From Chelydra serpentina (taxonomy: Eukaryota > Chordata > Testudines > Chelydridae), in assembly GCA_037349315.1 (NCBI GenBank), contig JBAIAC010000007.1:46704001-46768000 (forward strand): a DNA stretch of 64,000 nt, in the 5' to 3' direction. The position numbers and the translations under genes were made by a program. The notes beneath the pieces were generated by a model. The model did not search any database, was not told the DNA's origin, and was given only the letters and a program-made list of their open reading frames with translations. Below are positions 1 to 13,000 of this stretch, one piece after another (the stretch's first letter is position 1; each line of letters begins with the position of its first letter).

Positions 1-945
1 TACATACACACAAAGTTACCTGAGTGGGGTATTGATTTTAGCACACAGATAAACTTCTGGATGAGCTGGGAAAGAAATCTTCTCTCTCGATATGCCCTAA
101 AAATCAGACATAGGATCAAAGCATTAATATTTCATAAATGCAGGCTAGAAGTATATTCCATCCCTTATTAGCATAAGAGGTTCTAAACTGAATGCAATTT
201 ATATCCAGGGTAAGTTTATTTTACTAGAACTGTTTCCGGGAACTTTGAAATTGTACCTTAACTCTTCTGCATCATTTTTAAACAGCAGCAGCAAAACCAA
301 GGTATTTTTGTCAGCAATCATTTTCTCTTATCACCAATCAAAGTGACTTACCAGTTAGCATAGCCAACATTTGTAACTTTACTGCAAAAAATTCACTCAC
401 TGAGTACCACTTTACCATTGAGTCAAAGAAAGTAAGTGATTGCAGTGCAAACAGCAGGTAATTATTGATGCATCACAGATGTATGCTGCATTTTACGCAC
501 AGCAGAATGTAAGTGTTTGGAACAGTTAATGTTGCTGGGTAAGAGATACATAAACTTCTTCAAAATAAACCATTAAGTATAAGCAATAAAGCTTAAATAA
601 TCTCTAAAATCTGTGAGAAAGGGAAACATTTATTTATCAACTATATGGAATGTTAAATGTTCTTTTTTGGCTTTCATCACCTGGGTTTTTTTAAGATCTG
701 GTTAATCTGTTGATTACTTGGCGATGATTCAATAAATAACCCCTATAAGCATTTCACATAGGATAATCTTCTGGAATGTTGTTCTATAACGCTGTGAACA
801 GATAGTGCTCTGCTTCAGCTGCAGATTTCTGTCACTCAGATCTATTTAATTCAAACAGATTGCTCAGGAATACTAAACTGAACCACTAGCAATACATTCA
901 TTACATGCTTTGAATTTAATATGAAAAAATGTTTCTATAACATAC
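1..945 (-). other. AQR: AQR intron 8 (partial)
   Basis: AT-rich intronic sequence. No exon, RNA gene or recognisable mobile element seen. Confidence 0.6.
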
Positions 946-1046
946 TGCATTCGTGTCTTTTCATCCATTTTCTCATCATTCTTCTTGATCAGATTCCAAA
1001 ATTTTCTAAGCTTTGGTGTCTTTTTCAGTTCTTGTTCCAGACGTGT
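946..1046 (-). CDS. AQR: AQR coding exon 8 (last one in the window)
   Basis: 33 codons plus CA, containing [20 protein letters not shown]. The acceptor is TTTCAG and the donor is GTATGT from 945. The reading frame could continue a few codons past the donor, but the match to AQR stops there. Positions 1-945 are the next intron. Confidence 0.93.
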
Positions 1047-4000
1047 CTGAAAAGGTGAAATGGTATTCAGCCACCAAAAACAATTATCAACTCCCTTCTA
1101 TTATACAGGATAAAAATCTAGTTAGCAGGAAAGGGGGTGGAGGTGGGGGGGAAATGTAGCACCATGCACAAATAAAAATCTAAAACTAGCCATCCAACAA
1201 CATGATCAGGTTTCCCCAAATCTATTCTCAAGAAGTACCTCATACAGCCAAGGTTATAACCCTTCATGGTAGAGACACATTGCATTAGTCACACCTAGAT
1301 GGTCTGCTGAGAGTCTTTAGAAGAGAATAATCTTCCAATATTCATATCCTGGTATAATACATTTTTAGAAAACAACAGAAAACCTCACCATCAAAAAACC
1401 CCTGAAAATCTGGTTACTTTTCATTGACTTCATCGAAAGATCTGCAGTAGTGAAGCTCACAGAGTATTTTTGGTTTATGAATTAATAACCAGATAGTAAT
1501 GTCTTGTTTAGTGAGTTTCCTTCTTTGTGTGATTACTATCAATTGTTTGTAGTAAGAAAAAAATAAAATACCATACTCTATTGTATATTAGCTTTCCATG
1601 TCTCTAAAAACAAGGGAATTTTGAAAAATTCTCAGGAAAAAAGTATTTGTGTAAGATGAAAAAAATAGATTAAGTATAAGCCACCACAGACCATTCATTA
1701 CGACAATAGACATAATGTACTAGAAGCTCATTAAAGAAAGTTAAGCTGTGCAAGGATCAATTGAAGCATATAGGAACATAAAAGTGAATTAATGATCATA
1801 CTATCCTTAGCGATAACAATTAGAAATAACTCATTTGGACACCCCAAAAAGATTTTAGTTAATATTGCATTTATCTCACAAGATGACATAGGTATGTAAT
1901 AATACACATTAGCTCAGTATATTTATTCAATTAAAAAATCATTTCAGTTGCAAAGCCAACAGAAGTAAAGTTTCCCCTGTGGAAAAATAGTACAGTACAG
2001 ACCTGTTTATGCACGAATCCGCTTAACGTGCGGTAGCGCCATGCCTCCCAATGCTATCTGTTTAACACACGAGACTCGTTAACACGCAGTATAGGAGCTT
2101 GCTATGTAGCGCTACAGACACCTGGCATGGAAGATCTCTCAACCCAACTGGTTAAAGTTCGACAAAGTTACAAACAACCAAAACCAGGTCTCATAATGGA
2201 AAGTATTAGGAAACCTTAACTGCAATAATTGCTACCCCTGACACCTATAATGCAATTAAACTGATGTTTGCAAAAGATTGTGGTAGGTCAAGTAAAGAGA
2301 AAGTTTTGGCAAACGTGAAGGAGTTCCTTTTTGATAGCATTTCATAGGATTTTAAAGTACATGTCTTCCATTGAAGTTAATGGATATTTCATACTTAAAG
2401 CCTTGTGTACCCTTTGGAAGGTTGTTTTGCCATTTTTTGTGATAAAATACTTACAGGTTGTAGGCCCATCCACATTGGCAAGGAGATGAGCTGCTGCACC
2501 TGACCCCTGATCAAATCCACTTCCTGTTAAAAGGTATTAAACAGAGAAGTCAACTTAGAGCATTTAAGATCCATTTACAGAAATATTATCTTGCAAGCAT
2601 ATTCCTAACACCTTTATGTCCATAAATATTATGGGCTCTACCCTTCCCATATAAAAATATATATACTATTTTAGATTTAGAAGATTTCAAACAGATAAGA
2701 AAGAGGTGAGCTCTACACAATGCCATGCTATCTAACAACACTAACAGAATTATTTTAGGAATTTTGTTTTGGTTTGCTTTCACAAATCCTCTGTCAGTAC
2801 AAGACACTTAAGTTTTCTATTTAATCCATGAAACCCTTACCTAACTATTTCAAAGCAGTGTGTCCAACATAGCGACTGTCACTAGATATAGTGACTTTTT
2901 GGTTTCCCTAGCAAGAAAATAAGTGTCAGAGTGACCAGTGACAAATCTAGCGACGTTCACTGTCAATTACAGTGACATTCAGAGAAAGAAGTCACCAATA
3001 TGTATAGTGACAAAATCCATTCCATGTTCTTTTTACTACATTCTGCTGCACACCAAATCAATGTCATTATGTCTCAATTGAGCATGTTCTCGGAAAGAAT
3101 CTCATTCCAAGGCTTCTTGGGCTAAGATCATTATAATCTGCAGGCAAGGAAAAGAAGTTTGTGGAGGGTAATTAAATACATTGTTAAAGCCAGGCGCACT
3201 TTGGAGAGAGCAGCACATTAGCCAGGGCTTGTTTTTACCCAAATGTGTTCTTGCTTGCTGCTCCATAGTAGATAACACACAGGGAAAGAAGGCTAATGAA
3301 ATGGGCAGGGCAGGGGAGGCAGGTTAGCCGGCAAGGAGAGCCACACGGATGGAATGAGACAGGGCTATGTGCCCCAATGGGGCAGGGAAGGCAATGTGCC
3401 TCCAGGATTGAAGCCGTTACTACAGAATCAAAGATGGAGCTAGCTCGATTTCAGTTCCCCTTTACTCCTTCCCCTGGTTTGGCCTGGGGTTAGCTGCTTG
3501 TGAATGATTGTGTGACTTTTCAGAGTTTGTCTGATGACTTCCTGCTATATGGAGCTGGCAATTCAAAGTGAAGATAGACAAGATTTGACATGACCATCCC
3601 AACCATTCTCTCATTTCCTTCCTTCCACTATCCCCTCCACATACCCTAGTAGCACAAGCCTCTTTTGTCTTATGACTCCCATTGCTCCTCACTCCCTCAT
3701 ACCTTTCCTCAACCTTATGAGAGAGTTTTTTCTCCACTCATAATACAAGCTTCTTATAGTCTCCCCAAAATCTGAAAGAAATCCACCTTTGACCCAACTT
3801 CCTCTTAATGCACCATCTACAGAATTATTGAATGCTCCATCTACAACTCTGCCCTTGCTCTCCACCCATTTAGTTTTTGCCCTTTCCACTCCACTGAAAC
3901 TGCTTTCCACCAAGGTCTCCAATGACCTCTTTCTAGCCAAGTATGAGAGGCTCCTACTCTATCTTCAACCTTTCAGACCTTCACAATTTAGAGTATGCCT

Positions 4001-7000
4001 TGTTAACCACTAGTCTAACTTATCTTGTTCCCTATTCCATCTAAGATTCCAGCCAACATCACCAGTTTGCTCCAAGCTCCAGTCTCCTCCCACAAGCACC
4101 TTCATAATTCCTTCCATACTGTGCTATGTGTATGGAACATCCTCCCCATATTAGTCCATGAATTCTCACCTTGTTCTCTTTCACAGCCCTGAAGATCTAC
4201 TTTAACCATGATGCCTCTGAGACAAATGTTAACTCATAATAGCGAGGTAGAACAGAAACACCTAATATTTATCTTATTTGTTTTCTTACAATATACATTT
4301 ACCAAAAAAATAAAACCACCTAGTTATGCACCATATCTGATCAATGTAAACACATTTTTATTACTGTTTCTCTTCATCATTCTCTCCCATTCCTTCTGGT
4401 CATTACTTCTTAGATCCTGTCTTAATTTTATTGTAAATTCTTTGGGGGACAAACTATATTTTAATCTATTTCTACAACACCTAGTGCAATACATGTAGGC
4501 TTGGAATGATGAAATATTGTATCTGTAAACATCAGTAAAAGTTGATGTCACCATACACACATAACCCGATTCAAAATAATTTGCATCATTGAAATGTACA
4601 CTGAAATAATTGAAATGTACAACTAGGCAGAGTAAGAAAAATGCTGCTTGAGAACAACAAAATAAACTCTAAGGATATTTACTTTATATTTTGACCTGTG
4701 AACAATTTGTGTTTTATCAGTTATAAAAGCTTTAACTTTTTGAATCTCGGGGACTACTGTCATTAAATAATTATTGTCTAACCCTCCCCATAATGTCCCA
4801 CAACTGTGAAGATTAAAATTGATTAAAAAACTATTTTAAAAATCCTTAAAAATAAATATTTTATTGATATTATCCATCAAAATATAAAAACCAAACAAAA
4901 ACAAAAGACAAAAACCAGAATTCTACCAAGCTTAACTACAACACTGAACTTGATTGGGGGATTTGTAGGTGAAAGCATAATACAAATAACGAAAAACCAT
5001 CACCACCATGAATGACGGCAGAGCAACATTTCAAATAATGTGTGTGTATAGAAAACTTATGCTCCAAAGGAGCCACACTTTGGACAAAAGCTAGTTCAGC
5101 TTAAAATATCCATTGTATATATAATGCAAATTGCACCAAGTTATGATCTATAGTTTTATGTCACTAAACACATACTTTTGTGTTTGCTTTTTAAAACAAC
5201 TATTATTGTGGCAATACATTAATAACTAGAACCGGTTAGAAAGTGAAAAAAATTGCTAAGTCTTTTTTCCATGTTTCATCAAAATTTCATTTACATGGAA
5301 GTTTTCCATCCAGTTCTTAAAAGACACAATTATAAAATAAAAGCACATTTCCCAGTATAATAGACTGTTATACATTTTACTGAACTTGGGACTCAAATAA
5401 CTAATAGTCTTATGCCCTCTTTAGTCTTCTATAGTACACACTCCACTTATTACAGCAATAAGTGTCCCTCTCTCAATTTTGAGATAAGATACTGCATGCC
5501 CTTCCCCATAGCAGGACAGTCAGTAGTTGGAAGGAGGGAGAAGGGAATGGAAGAGTACACAAGGGCCACAGCAACTACCACCGCCTTGCCTGCTGCACCC
5601 AACTCCTGAGGATAGGAATTTCAATGCATGTCCTATTTAGGAGGCTCACCAATTAAATCAATCCAGTTTTCACTTGGAACAGTACAGCCATATGGAAAAT
5701 ATTCAGACATGTTCAGCATAACTTACTAAACTGTTGAAGCAGTGATCAAGGAAGAGAAGGAGGACTGTCTGTTCATGCAGAGACAGTTCACTGTCGCTCT
5801 CATCTAATGATGCTTCCAATATACATTTGAAAAAGAAAGGAAAGTGCTCTGGCTTCTTTTTGAATGTCTAGAAATAGAAGGGAAAGTTGTATTTTCAATT
5901 AGCTCCATTCAAAACTATTTACTGTCTAAAAAAACCCACAAAAAAATTTAAGTAAGTTCTTAACAAAATCCACATATGAAAACCATTGCGGCTGATTCTC
6001 TGTCCTACTTTGGTCCCTTTATGCTTCTCACACAGTACAAATGGAGCAGAGATAGCCATATCTTCCTGTTCCAGAATTCCCATGGGGCAGAGCACTGGCT
6101 GGCTTTCACACACACTCTACCCAGTTTGTGGCTCAGGTGATGTGTTGGGGAGGAAGTATGCCAGAAAGCTAGCAGGAGTACTCCATGTTCTGGTTAGGCT
6201 CAGCTAGCAGAGGGACCTGTGGTGCTGTTACCAGCCGGTACCAGTTAGATCAGCCCCCCACACCACTCTAACCTGTGTCCAGGCCCAGTCAGAGTATCAG
6301 GGAATCAGGTGGATTCTGACTAAAAAAAAAAAAGTCACAGCTGTTTGGTGGTTAGAGCAATGAGTCTTGCTCTAGCTCCTACCCCACAAAGCCACCATAA
6401 CAGGGGCACTCTTATCAACGATCTCAGCAAAGAAAACAAGGATTGGATAGTCACGGGGACCGGCTGCCCTTCCAGAACAAGACTCAAGTACACGGATAAG
6501 AAGGTGTGAGGAGGCTTGCACCGGTCACTTCCCATGCAGTACCTGTGCTGATACAGAAGCTGCAGGGACCTGCGTAAGCGGAGTCACTCCTCCAGGTTAT
6601 TCATCTGGCCTGTTTCACGAACGCTAAAGTAATTCCCTTCCCTTTGTAAGATCAATATAGTGGGCACTGTTAAAAAGTAAACTAACACACCACACTACTG
6701 ACTTTACTGTACCATCACCTGCCTGTATTTGGAATGTATTGAGGTACAATGAGATTTTTAGTAGTAGTTCTTGTAAAAATATACAATGTGCAACGTTTTT
6801 AAATCTAATGGGGGATCTTAAAAGGTGTATAAAAGGTGCTTAAAAGGTGTGTGTGTGTGTGTGTGTGTGTATATTTATTTATTTATTTATTTTAATCAGT
6901 AAATCATATTAGGAGGAAAATGTGCCTCTGCTCTAAGGTTTGCATATTATATTTCTGCCTAGATTATATTGTTGATACTTTTAAATATATATAAGCAGGT

Positions 7001-10000
7001 AAGAGGTTTACTTAAGAAATGGCACTCTGAACTAGTTACTAGTACATATATTATAAATAAAATATTTTCAATTTATATAAGCTACAAAAAATATACTCAA
7101 AGGTTTCAAACAAGAAACTGACAGATAAAATAGCTGTCCTACTTCCAGTGATACATTTCTACATACACAAACGTAATTCTCTCAAAAAAAATTTTTTCTT
7201 TACCAGAAAAAATCCTTCACCAAATGCCAGACATTTTGTCAAGTGCCAAAAAAAAAAAAAAAAAAAAAAAAAGAGGAAGCATATCTGAAATGCAAAGGCA
7301 TTACACAGCAGAACAAATGATTTCATATCAAAGGAGAAATCCCAATGAAAAGAAATCTTTCATCTGTTCACTGGTTTTCTCAAAAAAAGAACTCTGGCAG
7401 ACAACCTCAGAAAACGCACCATTTACTTTTAACATTGTAGGCTCTGCTACCTTCCATCTCTTTAAGTGGGCACAGTGTGAAAGCTGCAACTTGTGGATCA
7501 AAGTCAATGCTAGCTGTAACTGAAATTGGTTACCTCCCACGCAGGTACATTTTCTCTGAACTTCTCATTCACCATGCAGCAGATTGACATTAAATAGGCC
7601 TTACTGGACACCTCTGGAGAATAATTCATCCACAGGTAATTTTCAAGGTACTGGCTGTGAAGAGTGAAAAGAAAGAATTTCTCATTAGTTCCCACCACCC
7701 ACCTAATCTGTCACTTATCTGAAAAAAGCATAATTACCTACAGGGTTTTTTTAAATCCATCTTTACAACTTGTGAGTAGTTCCTGAAGTTAAATCTAATC
7801 TAGGTCATTGAAGGAAAACTTATTGGATAGGCACAGTATATGAAGAGAGATGAATTACTCACTTGGAAGACTGTTGATTAAAGAGTTTTTACATGTACTA
7901 GGTGGTCAAGCATAATATCGTAAGCCTGGACACCATTTCATGTTGATTTTCCAGTAGAAGAGAATAACTCAATTTACTGCATATGATAAACACTTCAGGT
8001 GCTTCCTCTAGTACTCAGATAAAAATGCCAGCTTTCTCTCATGAGAGAAAGCACTATGGCATAACACCACACTTTATAAAATGTGTATTAATATACATAT
8101 TTTACTTGATAACAGAAAATGACTAAGCATCAGCAAAGATTATACATATAAGTGGTCTACAAAGGCAACAAAATGGTGTAGTTCCACGGGGCAAGCAATC
8201 TAAAGTAATTAACACATTAGACTGAATAAGACCCCAAATCCTAATTTGCCTTTGCAACTGCAGAGCCCACAAAAGCTCCATGAGCTCATTTTTATTTATT
8301 TACAGCAGTTCTACTCCAAAACCATAAAGCCTGAGCACCACACAATGCCTCACAATTGTGATTTAGCCTCACAATCCCCCTGTGAAGCAGGTAAGTATAA
8401 TTATCCTAGTTTTACGGATGGGGAAACAGTCACAGAACAGTTAAGTGATTTTCCCAAGGTCACATAGAATATCAATGGCTGAGTCAGGAGCAGTAATCAA
8501 GTCTCCTTAGTTCCAAGATTTGGCCTTACTTGCCTCCACCCCTTTTCAAAGACTGCAACCCATCTGTGATTTGTATGACAACTGGACTCAGAGGAACTAC
8601 ATTGGGGAAGTAAGGGCATGCTCAGTTTTCCTGTAATCTCTTGGCTGGGAGGCTGTTTTTTTTCTTCTTTGACTGATAAGCTAAAGCCCTCTACATGGAA
8701 AACAACTCTAAAAATAGAGGTCAGTCAAAAGAGATGAATCAAGGTCACTTCTGACAAAAATAGGCCTCAACTCTTGATGGGAGCCATGATCGGATGCTAC
8801 AAAACAGGCAACCTCCAATTCCCCTAAATCTTTCACTCCTGAGGGGAGTATACAAGGAAATTCTGCATGGTGAACTGCATGGAGGAAGACAGAATATTTG
8901 GGAAGTTTCCACCGGCTTTTCTTTGAGAGGGTACGATATGAGCCCAGAGTAAGTACTTAAATAAACAAAGTCATTAATGGTTACACAAATTATACAAATA
9001 AAATAAACCACTGTAAAGTCAACAAGAAATAGTGCTCTCAGTAATTCTCGCTTTTTACAATCTATGAAATCAAATTAAGTAATTTTGTTACAATTAAAAA
9101 AACTCCAACTAATATGTTAGAGTGTGGTCTGCAGCTTCACAAATCCATACCTTGCTTATAATTGAGAGGTAAACTAAATCCCTTTATCAAAAATAAATAA
9201 GCCTTGAACTATTACAGTTTGAATAAAGAAATGCTGCCTATTAATTTGTTATTGTTATTAACAATTTGCTTCCCAAACATTACAAATATTTCATAAACAC
9301 TTATGCATCTGACAACAAACTTCAGGTTACCCTGGGATATTAGATGAACTATCCCAACAATTTTATAGGAAAAAAAAAAAAAAAGTTAGTTCATAAGAGT
9401 ATATAGTACTGCACAAGAGGAGAGCAATGCCTTAGCAGTAACTTCTCTGCGCAAAGGAACTTGTATTCTAAGGACAAGGTTGGTGCACCACAATACAGTG
9501 CAGAATTGGAGTGACACGTGGCCATTCTAAAGATGGAGGGTTTGCAGGATTAGTCCTCTATGTATAGTTTGTTGGGAGTTGCACATATGGACAGTTTGCA
9601 CAATTGGGCCCAGAATATGGAGCGTGGTCAGCCTCAATAGGTGGAGAAAAAGCCTCACATCACTCAGAGACTCTCCTGCGTGCTTTGAAGATTCTCTGGT
9701 TCTTGCAAAGGTGCTTGCCCAGTCATCCTCAACTGGTAGAATGGTAGCTGATGGGGCCTCAAGGATAGGGAAACATGAAATGTGCATATGAACATGGAAA
9801 AGATTGAGGCTCTGATAGGGACATGGAGACAGGGAGAGAGAGAGAGAGACAGAAAAGACACGGGGCTTAGGAAAATAGTGGGGAGTATATACTGACAAAC
9901 GTCAGCACGACATATCAGCACGAAGAACCTCTAACACAGAGCTTTCCAAACTTTTCATGTTGGTGATGCACTTTTTAGACATGCATCATTTCGCGACACA

Positions 10001-13000
10001 CCGGAAGTGACGCGGAATCAATTCCGCCAGGATTACACATACTGCGCATGCGCAGTACCCAGGGCCGGCCGCCCCAAGCAAAAAAAAAACCCAAGAAAAA
10101 CCCCAAGTGCCGCCACCCCCCCCAACGCCGGCCGAAACACCCCCCCACCCAACAACGCCGCCCCACCAAAACGCCGGGGCCCGCCGCCCCGCTCCCCCTG
10201 CCGGAGGGGACCGCAGAACACGCCCGCCCCCCCGGGCCGGGGAGCGGAGCACGCCCGCCCCCCCGGGCCAGGGAGCGGAGCACGCCCGCCGCCCCGCTCC
10301 CCCAGCCGGGGAGCGGAGCACGCCTGCCGCCCCGCTCCCCCAGCCGGGGAGCGGAGCACGCCTGCAGCCCCACGACACACCTACACACTGCCGACGACAT
10401 ACTAATGTGTCGCGACACACAGTTTGGAAAGCTCTGCTCTAACACAACTTAAAGAGTTGTACAGAGTACAGTAAAAGCTATGTTATCCAGCCCTGTACTA
10501 ACTGGAAAGCTCTATAAACCAGCATTTCTAATGTTCAATGAAAGTCGGGTTTATAGTCCAGTTGGCGCGAGGCCGACAGGCTTCCTACCTGGCTCTGCGT
10601 TGCTCCCCAGAAGCAGCGATATGTCCCTGCTGCTCCTAGGTGGAGGAACGGTCACGCAGGGTTCGGAGTGCGGGAGGGGACTCGGGGCAGGAGGTTGGAG
10701 CACAGGAGGGGCTTGGAGTGCCAGATCCAGGGGGCGCTCACCATGGGGCCGAATCTCTTCACAGGCGGCTCCCCGCAAACAGTGGCCTGTCCCAGCTGCT
10801 CCTAGGCAGAGGTACAGCAGGTGGTTCTGCACGCTGCCTCTGCACGCAGGCGCCGCCCCCGCAGCTTCCATTGGCCACAGTTCCTGGCCAATGGGAGCTG
10901 CGGAGCCAGCGCTTGGGGTGGGGGCAGTGCGCAGAGTGCCTGATGCGCCTGCGCCTAGGAGCAGCTGGGACAGGTCACTGCTTGCGGGAAGCCGCCCGAG
11001 GTGAGCGCCCCCCGAACCCCCTCCCGGACCCAAACTCCCTCCCAGAGCTTGTGCCCCAACCCCAGCCCCACACCCCCTCCTGCATGAAAACTCCCTCCCT
11101 CGTTAGTTAACCGGCATTTTTCACTTACCAGCACCCCCCCTTACCCCAACATGCTAGAGAAGACAGCTTTTACTGTATTTCTTTAGAAGGGTATCAATGC
11201 CAACTGGAAATGAAGTTTAAGAAGCTACTTAATAGCCCTGGTCAAAACCAGAATTGTATTTGATGTTGTCCTCATATCTTTTCAAATACAAAAGGGAGGA
11301 AAGAGGAGAAAATGCCACCATTTAAAAAATGACCATTTTGTTTCTAAGCTTATACTATATTTCCAATAAATGGGCCCATTTGTATATCACACTCCTTCCC
11401 TTCATCTCTCGCCAGCAGAAAAAGGGATAAAAAGCTTATTTTTGATAGAGGTGAAGGAAGTTTAGCCTGGCCAAGTGCCAGCTTATGCAACCTCCCCAGT
11501 CGGTGAGCTTGAGAAATCGAAGCGAAATAAAATATTAATTTACAATTAATTTTGGCATTTCATACATTTTCTTTTTTTTGTGGTTTATATTTAATCCATT
11601 ACAGTGAAACTTGAAAATAAAGACTTTTTCTTAATCATTTCTAAATATTAGATTTCCATCTCCTGTCAGGTGAACAAGTCATGCTACTGTCCTTAAAATT
11701 CAGCATACCTCACAAATGTTGCACATAAATTATGTGCCTGATCCAAAGACTCCCACTGACTTCCGTGGGCTTTGAATCAGGGCCTGTAAGAGGTGTCCAC
11801 AATTTTATTCTCAGCATAATTGGTACTCCTTTTCAGTGCTCTGTATTTATTTACATTACAAATTCAGGGTCATGAAACAAGACCTTCTAAAAAGTGTTAT
11901 CCCATATCATATCAAGTTTTCTGCACTAAATTTTCCTATTTGTCTCATTCTGAGCTTTAGCAGGTATGGACAGACAAAATATACTACCTTGCAAGCTCCT
12001 GTGTCTGACCTTTACTGTCTCTGATTATAGAGTTAATTTTTATTTCACTCCAAAACTTACCTGAATTCAAGAAGCATTATCTTTCTAATGGCAAACCTAA
12101 AAAGGAAAAAAGGACAAAAAGTGAAACTGAAAAGAAAAACCCACATGCTTATCTTTAGTATACAGTGGCTCAGAAAAAGTGTAAAACTTTTCCTTTACTT
12201 TGTGATTTGTTAATAAAAGTTGTACTCTTCTTCTAAAACTTCTGTGCAACTTCTTTCAGATATTGCCTTTGCAATGACAGATAAATGGATCCCAAATTAA
12301 CTTCAGTACCTATTCTTTGAAGGCAACAGATTAGATTTTAAAGGCATCCCACATGAATTCACTGTAATAAAAATCTACAAATGGTAATTTTTAATCCAAA
12401 TGATTTTGGTTACTTTATAGGTAAAAGGGATTAAAAATAAAGCAACTGTAAATCAAACTCTGATGTCCCAGATTTTAAAATCAGAGATCTCCAGATCCCA
12501 GATTTGCTTCCAGGGATGTTAATTTATACGGATTCCATGAGCTTTCAAGGATATCAGTTGCTGCTCCCTCTTCTCTGGATACAGTCTTGGAATGTTGTTT
12601 TTAACCTTACACAATACTTTGCCTCATCCTCTTCTCTATTTAACATTAAGGCTCGTTGGAACATGTTCAATTGTTTGTGCACATGAAACATTCCCTTTAA
12701 CAAACTGTTATTAGTAAACTAGGAAAAAACCATGAATAAAACAACAACCAAAAGAGGAGGTCTCCCTAGCTGTCAGATCCTTTACATATCTCAAACAGGA
12801 ATAAATTGCAGGGAGATCATAAAGGGTAGGAAGGAGAGATTCATCGACTGGGAACTGGGGGGAACCCTAAAATTAACTATCACTACAAAGACCACCTTAG
12901 GCTACAACAAATTACATAAATGGAATAGATAATGGAATGCAGAGAATGATTTATTCATTATATCGGACCTTAGTTAGATCATAATTTTAGAAAAGTAGCC

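Noticed and set aside
10007..10452. Several overlapping proline/arginine-rich open frames on both strands
   Set aside because: They lie inside a non-autonomous hAT element with a GC-rich tandem array; stop-poor composition explains them.
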